Below are positions 6,523 through 11,052 of a DNA stretch of 11,052 bases, piece after piece. Made by a program: the position numbers and the translations under genes. This DNA is from SHLQ01 sp964451305 (GTDB taxonomy: Bacteria; Actinomycetota; Acidimicrobiia; Acidimicrobiales; SHLQ01): positions 1 through 11,052 of the forward strand of contig CAYVHV010000065.1 in NCBI GenBank assembly GCA_964451305.1. Direction: 5' to 3'. Below the pieces are notes generated by a model, which saw only the letters and a list, made by a program, of their open reading frames with translations, was not told where the DNA came from and did no database searches. Position 1 is the first letter of the stretch, and each line of letters starts with the position of its first letter.

Positions 6523-7889
6523 CAAATTAGGGTTGGCGATACGCCGCCGGAAGACACCAAGGCCTCCCGACGTATGTCTTCATCTCGCCTATCTCGGAAG
6601 AAGACGGCGAGACACATCATCATGATCGGCAAGGCCGCAGGCAGATGGTCATAGTAGAACATCGTTGGCAGAGCCGAAATCACCGCGAGGTGGAGCAGAA
6701 GTTGCTCTTGGTTTCTGATTCTTCGACCTGTCTTGACACTCATCACGACCCAGAACCCCGTGTAGAAGATCGCTCCGGGAATGCCCTGACTAAAGAGTGC
6801 GGTCCAGAAGTTTCCGTGCGTACCAATCGCAGGCCTATTGGGATCAGGGTTCGCAATCGGAGCGCCGAAGCCCAACAACGGAGACTCGGGCACACGTTCA
6901 ATCACGGCGGTATAGATGTCGTTTCGAGCCCCGGTCGAGTGCTCTGTTGTCGCTCGATCGGTGACGATACTTCCGATCGGCGAGACGAGCACGAGCCCAC
7001 CCACGATGAACATGGCGGCGAGAAGGCGTCCGGCGAGCAACAAGTTGCCGGTCGACGCCCGTCGAATGGCGACGTAGACAACCGCACCGATGAGCGCGAT
7101 CCACAGACCTCGGTTCACCGAGATGACCATGGGGATCAGCGCAAGAAACGCAAGCAGTGGAACCCACTTGCGAAGCCGACGGGTGCGGCCAGCAGCGGCG
7201 ATAGATGCGAATGTCGCTGGAACCAGCGTTGCGGCCCAGTCATTCGAAAACGAGAACGGGAAGGACGGCCGGTTCAGAGGGAACCCGAGAAAGTCCTGCG
7301 TTTGAGCGAACGGAGGTTGCACGATATTGCTTACGAAGCCGTTCGACAGCAGTGACCTCGGCAGGATTTGGGAAAGCAGGGTCGGGACGGTGGCGTCACC
7401 AAAGATCAGCCCGAGGTAGCCGCCGATGATCGCCGTAAAGACGAAGAGCCCAGCGATCATTCCAAGGACGCGACCTGTCGGAAGGTATTTCTGGGGCAGG
7501 TTGTAGATGTACAAGAACAAAATCGTCGAGCCGATGTAAATACCTGCCCGAACCGCAAACGAAAGGTATCGATTGATGGTGGGTTCAAGCGTGACTGCCG
7601 AGACGACCATCCAGCCGATAAACAGCAGCCACAGACCAAAGCCTTTGGGCATGCGGATTGGCTTCATCGACAAAAGGGCGATTCCCATCGGCACCGCAGC
7701 GATTGCAAAGGTGAAGAAGGCCAGACCCATCCACCAGAAAATTGGCAACAACGCGATCGAGTAGAACGGCGCTGCTGGATGCAGCAGACCCCTGCGTTGC
7801 TTTACTGGGCGCGCCGAAACCCGTCGAAACCCGTTTTGCAGGGCACCGTCATTCTCACCGAAGGTGTCGAGTGGTTCGGCGATTGCCAT
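6522..7889 (-). CDS. O-antigen ligase / Wzy-type polysaccharide polymerase membrane protein
   Basis: A 455-aa inner-membrane protein with about ten to twelve hydrophobic segments, starting after a ~38-residue basic cytoplasmic N terminus. A long extracytoplasmic loop falls at about 305-375. Visible family features are VNRGLWIALIGAV (258-270), an Arg-rich-loop element ESPLLGFG (335-342), and GTHGNFWTALFSQGIPG (356-372), which is the position of the conserved His-Asn motif of Wzy_C/O-antigen ligases; here it reads THGN rather than the common THN. Such proteins polymerise lipid-linked repeat units or transfer glycans outside the membrane. The ATG at 7889 overlaps the glycosyltransferase stop by 1 nt (TAATG), and its own stop overlaps the kinase start. 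Family sequence divergence prevents telling polymerase from ligase; a polymerase fits the operon best. Confidence 0.85.
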   Translation of the reverse strand: MAIAEPLDTFGENDGALQNGFRRVSARPVKQRRGLLHPAAPFYSIALLPIFWWMGLAFFTFAIAAVPMGIALLSMKPIRMPKGFGLWLLFIGWMVVSAVTLEPTINRYLSFAVRAGIYIGSTILFLYIYNLPQKYLPTGRVLGMIAGLFVFTAIIGGYLGLIFGDATVPTLLSQILPRSLLSNGFVSNIVQPPFAQTQDFLGFPLNRPSFPFSFSNDWAATLVPATFASIAAAGRTRRLRKWVPLLAFLALIPMVISVNRGLWIALIGAVVYVAIRRASTGNLLLAGRLLAAMFIVGGLVLVSPIGSIVTDRATTEHSTGARNDIYTAVIERVPESPLLGFGAPIANPDPNRPAIGTHGNFWTALFSQGIPGAIFYTGFWVVMSVKTGRRIRNQEQLLLHLAVISALPTMFYYDHLPAALPIMMMCLAVFFRDRRDEDIRREALVSSGGVSPTLI

Positions 7890-8797
7890 TAGACAGACAT
7901 TCCGCGCTTCTGCAGTTGTGACACCACGGTTGCGGAGGGGACGCCGGCGGCGACCGAGAGAGCAAGACCAGCACGGCCTTCCTTCGGGTTCAGCTTCAAC
8001 GTCTTCTTCGCCAAGTCGATTGCGCCTTTACGGTCGCCGAGTGAGGCCTTCGCGAAGGCCATCTGACCATAAATACGTGCGAGGCCAACTGGTTCGGTCT
8101 CGAACTCGGGGTAGCGATCGAGGATGTACTGCAAGCCATCGATACGCATTTGCCAACGCTCTGCGTAGAACGATGCGGTGTGCCAGCGCACTCGCACCAA
8201 CGGAGCGGGAACGAGAAGCATGTCGGTGTGTCGAGTTGCCCGAAGCAACCATTCGTAGTCTTCGCCGTAGCCACCGGGAACGTCTTCGTCGATCAGCCCA
8301 ATGCGGTCGATCAGTTCGACCCGGCGCATCAGGAACGTCGATGGATGTGCCTCAAAGACGCGGCTTTCAAGAAAATCTCGAAAGGTGATCCGGGATTCGT
8401 CGCGAACTCGTTCCACGCGTTCGTTCTCATATTCAACAATCACGCCCGACCCAACGAAGTGGACATCGGGGTTCGAGTTAAGGACTTCGACCTGGCGACG
8501 AATCTTGCTCGGCACCCAGACATCGTCGTCGTCACAGAAGGCAACGAGGTCGCTTTCGGATGCTTGCAAACCCGTGTTGCGAGCTCCTTGAAGGCCTTGT
8601 ACCCGTGCGTTTGGCACGACGACGACGGGGCGGTTCCCGCCTTCGACAACCAACGAGTAGTCGGGTTCGGTGACATCGAAGATCACGACGGTCGTAATGA
8701 CCCCTTCGTAATCCTGGGCGTTGATAGCCGCGATGGTTTCGCGCAGCATCTCTGGCCGGTCGCGCGTGGCAACGATAGTGGCAACACTCTGCGGCAT
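7889..8797 (-). CDS. Family 2 glycosyltransferase with C-terminal TPR-like tail
   Basis: A 302-aa GT-A-fold enzyme that would add a sugar from a nucleotide donor to a lipid-linked chain. VATIVATRDRPEMLRETIAAI (5-25) is the typical nucleotide-binding start. GARNTGLQAS (71-80) is followed by the metal/donor motif CDDDDVW (88-94), and GGYGEDYEWLLRA (176-188) carries the likely catalytic Glu-Asp. HPSTFLMRR (151-159) matches family-2 proteins of polysaccharide loci. Residues about 239-285 (GQMAFAKASLGDRKGAIDLA, then LKLNPKEG) look like a TPR repeat. The start is fixed by an AAGGAGG Shine-Dalgarno (8802-8808 on the opposite strand) 4 nt before the ATG at 8797. That ATG overlaps the preceding stop as TAATG. 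The frame stays open 31 codons further upstream, but that part lies over the fusion gene and lacks homology. The sugar and linkage are unknown. Confidence 0.9.
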   Translation of the reverse strand: MPQSVATIVATRDRPEMLRETIAAINAQDYEGVITTVVIFDVTEPDYSLVVEGGNRPVVVVPNARVQGLQGARNTGLQASESDLVAFCDDDDVWVPSKIRRQVEVLNSNPDVHFVGSGVIVEYENERVERVRDESRITFRDFLESRVFEAHPSTFLMRRVELIDRIGLIDEDVPGGYGEDYEWLLRATRHTDMLLVPAPLVRVRWHTASFYAERWQMRIDGLQYILDRYPEFETEPVGLARIYGQMAFAKASLGDRKGAIDLAKKTLKLNPKEGRAGLALSVAAGVPSATVVSQLQKRGMSV

Positions 8798-10341
8798 TAG
8801 CCCTCCTTGCTGTAACGGTAGCGCCCGAGCATGGGCCGGGTCACGGCGCTTACCAGTGACTGCATCTTCGGATCGAGATCGGTACGCCATTGTTCGTCGA
8901 CGCGAAGTTGAACCGGCTTCTTTTCGAGCCGGCGCGGGTTTCCAGAAACCGAATGACCGTCCTGGAGCACGAGCGGCTCGTCGCTGCCGAAGAGCTCCTC
9001 GCCCATCGGTTCAAGACCTGCAAAGTCGAAGATTTGGTCGAGGGTCCCTCCCGGGTTCTCAACGAAATCCTCGTAGCGAATCATCGTTGTAGAAACACCG
9101 AGGCGATCCATGTTCGAGAAGGCCCAGTTGAACCACAGCCAACGCAAACCAATGCGTCCGGGATGGAGCGTGTCCATGTCGGCATCACCCGACTGCACTT
9201 CAGGGCGCTTCACGATCTTTGACCATGAGTTCGCAACGCCGCGCGGGTCGCGGACAACGTGGAGCACACGGAGATCGACGTCGGGCAACTGGCGGAGCAA
9301 TAGCGCTGTCGAGATGTGCTTTGACGTATCGACGATCATTGGCTTGCCAGATACTTCGAGAATTGCGCGCAACACTCGGCTCATCACTGCGCCGTACTGA
9401 GTGATGCTCGTTGCAAACAGGCGTGCGGTGCTCGGAATCATGAGCGATGGGATATGGCGAGTTCGGTCGGCGCGCAGCTGAAGGGTGCGCATGCGTTCGC
9501 CAGAGATTCGATGCCAGCCGCCAAAGGCAACCTCGCCGACCTCAGACCAGAATTCGCAATCGCTGAAGGCATGGCCGCAACCGCAAAGGTTGTTCTCGAT
9601 AACGCCGCGTTGCCACAGGTGAACGAGCTCGCCAATGTTGACCATATGCGGGTTCTCGTTCATGAGATCAGAAATGATCGTGCTTCCCGAACGCGGAACC
9701 GACCCAATGAACAGGACCGGGATCTTGGTGACCTCGGTGGAGATCGGGGTGACGTCGGCGAGCTCTTCGCTCTGCATGCGAGCGCGCGGTCCGAACAACT
9801 CGACCATCTGATTCTCGAACTTCAGGACAGAAAGGGCAGCATGTCCATCGTCGACAGCAACCTCGGGAGCACCGCGTTCAACGGCAAGATCGAGCAGACG
9901 AAAGAACTCATCTTTGGTTCGAGCGAGCTGGATGTCGCCGTGGGCTGCGAGACGTTCACAGAAATCGACCTGGTGATCGTTCACGTGCTCGTCGTATCGT
10001 TCCTCACGCGGAACAACGATCGGTACCGAACCGTTCTTCCGGCACTCCATGATCGTTGCCGGACCGCCGTGGCAGACCACGACCGATGCTCGCTGAAATT
10101 CGTCGATGAGTTCGGTCCGTTGGAGGTACTCGATGCTTTCGGCGTACTCGGACTCTGCCGAAGTGCCTCGCTGAACAATCACGTGTTCGACGTCGGGTCC
10201 ATTCGAAAGCCATTCGTCGAGCCACCATACGAGGCGGTCGAAACGGTGGTAATCGGTTCCAACCGAAACGAACAGGCGCTCAATTCCTGATGTAGCCACA
10301 GCCGGAGCTGGCGTTATTGGAGCTTCTACTGCCTCGCTCAC
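8797..10341 (-). CDS. Fusion protein: PssE/Alg13-like GT28 glycosyltransferase domain plus sulfotransferase domain
   Basis: A 514-aa two-domain protein. Residues about 21-155 are a GT28 C-terminal (MurG/Alg13/PssE-like) donor-binding domain: LFVSVGTDYHRFDRL (23-37), ASVVVCHGGPATIMEC (85-100) with the HGG donor loop, and a PREERYDEHVNDHQ segment (111-124). A linker (about 160-205) leads to a PAPS-dependent sulfotransferase. It has the phosphosulfate loop IGSVPRSGSTIISDLM (212-227), a cysteine cluster CGCGHAFSDCEFW (253-265), VDTSKH (337-342), the 3'-phosphate site VVRDPRGVANSWSK (362-375) and RYEDFVENP (422-430). The GTG at 10341 overlaps the PssD-like stop by 4 nt (GTGA) and has GGAAGG 5 nt upstream. 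PssE/Alg13 proteins work as a pair with a PssD/Alg14 membrane subunit, which here is the preceding gene. The reading frame is continuous and both motif sets are intact. Acceptors are unknown. Confidence 0.88.
   Translation of the reverse strand: MSEAVEAPITPAPAVATSGIERLFVSVGTDYHRFDRLVWWLDEWLSNGPDVEHVIVQRGTSAESEYAESIEYLQRTELIDEFQRASVVVCHGGPATIMECRKNGSVPIVVPREERYDEHVNDHQVDFCERLAAHGDIQLARTKDEFFRLLDLAVERGAPEVAVDDGHAALSVLKFENQMVELFGPRARMQSEELADVTPISTEVTKIPVLFIGSVPRSGSTIISDLMNENPHMVNIGELVHLWQRGVIENNLCGCGHAFSDCEFWSEVGEVAFGGWHRISGERMRTLQLRADRTRHIPSLMIPSTARLFATSITQYGAVMSRVLRAILEVSGKPMIVDTSKHISTALLLRQLPDVDLRVLHVVRDPRGVANSWSKIVKRPEVQSGDADMDTLHPGRIGLRWLWFNWAFSNMDRLGVSTTMIRYEDFVENPGGTLDQIFDFAGLEPMGEELFGSDEPLVLQDGHSVSGNPRRLEKKPVQLRVDEQWRTDLDPKMQSLVSAVTRPMLGRYRYSKEG
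8802..8808 (-). promoter_or_regulatory. Strong Shine-Dalgarno that sets the family-2 glycosyltransferase start
   Basis: On the minus strand AAGGAGG ends 4 nt before the ATG at 8797. It is encoded by the last codons (Ser-Lys-Glu-Gly) of the fusion gene. It is the best ribosome-binding site in the window and rules out the longer N-terminal extension of the glycosyltransferase. Confidence 0.8.
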
Positions 10342-10835
10342 ATCAACCTTCCAATGAGTTCAGCCTTTGGGTGAAAGACCAGTTGATCTTCCCATTGGAC
10401 GAGAAAGCTATTCGACAGCGGAGCGCACAGCCGAGCGGTAAGCGATGCATGATCGATGCGGTCGTACACCTCGATAAAGACCGTCTTGGCTCCCATCATG
10501 CGACCGAGCAGGAAGAACGGGAAGGCCACAGCGGCACCCGTTGAGACAATGACATCTGGTCGCTCACGGCGAAGCACGCGAAGAGCCAGGCCGAGGTTAC
10601 GAATCAGATTCGGTATGTTGCGAGTCGTTGGGTGGTACGCCCAGTCGCATCGTTCTGACTCGAGAAGGTCGTGGCTATCGGGCATATCGAAGGTAACCCA
10701 GAAACGATCGTGCTTTTCCCACCATGGTTTGAGCACGAGCAGGTGGGCGAGGTGACCTCCCGATGAACCAACGAGCGCGATGTTTAGCGGCTTATCGGAG
10801 TCGGGAAGAATCCCGTTGAGCTCGGCGGCCGACAT
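10338..10835 (-). CDS. PssD/Alg14-like glycosyltransferase membrane-anchor subunit
   Basis: A 165-aa protein of the Alg14/PssD family, which recruits the catalytic Alg13/PssE partner to the membrane and helps form the active glycosyltransferase. The N-terminal NIALVGSSGGHLAHLL (18-33) carries the SSGGHL hallmark. VIVSTGAAVAFPFFLLGRMMG (95-115) holds the STGAA element and a hydrophobic helix, and VFIEVYDRIDHAS (119-131) with the LVQWEDQ element (145-151) closes the fold. The length is normal for the family. The ATG at 10835 has a GGAGA about 6 nt upstream and overlaps the previous stop by 1 nt (TGATG). Its stop overlaps the GTG of the fusion gene, which supplies the predicted PssE partner domain. 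The sugar transferred is unknown; characterised relatives add GlcA, Gal or GlcNAc to lipid-linked glycans. Confidence 0.9.
   Translation of the reverse strand: MSAAELNGILPDSDKPLNIALVGSSGGHLAHLLVLKPWWEKHDRFWVTFDMPDSHDLLESERCDWAYHPTTRNIPNLIRNLGLALRVLRRERPDVIVSTGAAVAFPFFLLGRMMGAKTVFIEVYDRIDHASLTARLCAPLSNSFLVQWEDQLVFHPKAELIGRLM
10347..10352 (-). promoter_or_regulatory. Shine-Dalgarno supporting the GTG start of the fusion gene
   Basis: On the minus strand GGAAGG lies 5 nt before the GTG at 10339-10341, inside the last codons of the PssD-like gene. It supports the GTG over later GTG codons in the Ala/Pro-rich N terminus. Confidence 0.65.
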
Positions 10836-11052
10836 CAGCGGTCTCCGGCTTCAAGATCGCTACTGAAGAGTCCCTGCACGTTGGCAAACTCTGCCGCGTT
10901 GCTCGCCTCAGCCTGAGCTGGGGTTGGCTGTGTTGCGAAACCTTGCGCCGTCACGGGTGCTGTTCGCTGGATTGGAGCGCCGTTCTGCGGAGCGGGAGCG
11001 CCGTTCTGCGGAGCGAGGGCGCCGTTCTGCGGAGCGAGGGCGCCGTTCTGCG
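10835..11052 (-). CDS. C-terminal fragment of an unrecognised protein with Gln-Asn-Gly-Ala-Pro-rich tandem repeats (5' end outside window)
   Basis: The last 71 codons of a gene entering from the right edge; in-frame codons run from 11050 down to the TGA at 10835-10837. The visible part begins with heptads QNGALAP, QNGALAP, QNGAPAP and a degenerate QNGAPIQ. A low-complexity Ala/Gln/Thr-rich stretch follows, and the end is AAEFANVQGLFSSDLEAGDR. There is no membrane segment, cysteine or aromatic-rich motif, so the tail is probably disordered. Frame choice is supported by the TGATG 1-nt overlap with the PssD-like ATG, and by the fact that the repeat unit keeps this frame open. One alternative frame reads Arg/Ser-rich and stops about 50 codons in. 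The gene is co-directional with the polysaccharide operon and probably its next member upstream. The function cannot be assigned from this fragment. Confidence 0.72.
   Translation of the reverse strand, partial: QNGALAPQNGALAPQNGAPAPQNGAPIQRTAPVTAQGFATQPTPAQAEASNAAEFANVQGLFSSDLEAGDR
10976..11052. repeat. 21-bp tandem repeat, about 3.7 copies, running off the window edge
   Basis: Copies begin at 10976, 10997, 11018 and 11039 (the last truncated by the edge). The core gcgccgttctgcggagcg is identical in the three complete copies, with differences limited to the last bases and the first base of the unit. The 21-nt period equals seven codons and encodes QNGA(L/P)AP on the minus strand, so copy-number change would preserve the frame. 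Confidence 0.9.

Noticed and set aside
6645..7355. 236-codon plus-strand ORF opposite the polymerase gene
   Set aside because: Charged, low-complexity translation antisense to a clear membrane protein; no independent support.
8798..8890. 31-codon N-terminal extension of the family-2 glycosyltransferase
   Set aside because: It overlaps the end of the fusion gene; the AAGGAGG site and TAATG junction fix the start at 8797.
9454..10290. 278-codon plus-strand ORF opposite the fusion gene
   Set aside because: It is complementary to the well-supported GT28/sulfotransferase motifs and has no start signal or family resemblance; it is a shadow frame.
10976..11052. Possible CRISPR array or origin iterons from the 21-bp repeats
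   Set aside because: There are no unique spacers between units, and the period is seven codons within a coding frame.

Overview
The window comes from a moderately GC-rich chromosome that uses ATG, GTG and TTG starts and overlapping stop/start codons. The strong codon bias produces long shadow ORFs opposite most genes. Gene content (a long-form inositol-phosphate synthase, a YgfF-like SDR, a PssD/PssE-type glycosyltransferase pair, sulfotransferases) fits an actinobacterium, possibly an aquatic Acidimicrobiia/Ilumatobacter-like lineage. That placement is an inference with low confidence. I see no rRNA, tRNA, CRISPR array, transposase or phage gene. No stretch over 300 bases lacks a gene; the longest non-coding gap is about 80 bases (3117-3197).

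Left part (59-3116, all minus strand). In transcription order: a LysR-type regulator, a TauE/SafE-type permease whose GTG start overlaps the LysR stop, a GNAT acetyltransferase, and an SDR oxidoreductase. Gaps are very small, so this is probably one transcript with a general metabolic or transport role. Downstream of it, at 33-55, are two overlapping short dyads.

Middle (3117-4502). A divergent intergenic region carries a perfect 17-bp palindrome placed between plausible -35 and -10 elements. It drives a plus-strand inositol-3-phosphate synthase of the long (~434 aa) type.

Right part (4529-11052, all minus strand). This is a tightly packed seven-gene surface-polysaccharide operon that continues past the right edge. 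In transcription order it holds: the C-terminal end of a protein with a Gln-Asn-Gly-Ala-Pro-rich repeat tail; a PssD/Alg14-like subunit; a PssE/Alg13-like glycosyltransferase domain fused to a sulfotransferase; a family-2 glycosyltransferase with a TPR-like tail; an O-antigen-ligase/Wzy-type membrane protein; an APH-fold kinase; and a second, heparan-type sulfotransferase. Every junction overlaps by 1 or 4 nt. Together these genes suggest assembly, polymerisation and sulfation of an extracellular polysaccharide. The glycosyltransferase-sulfotransferase fusion is the most unusual item in the window.
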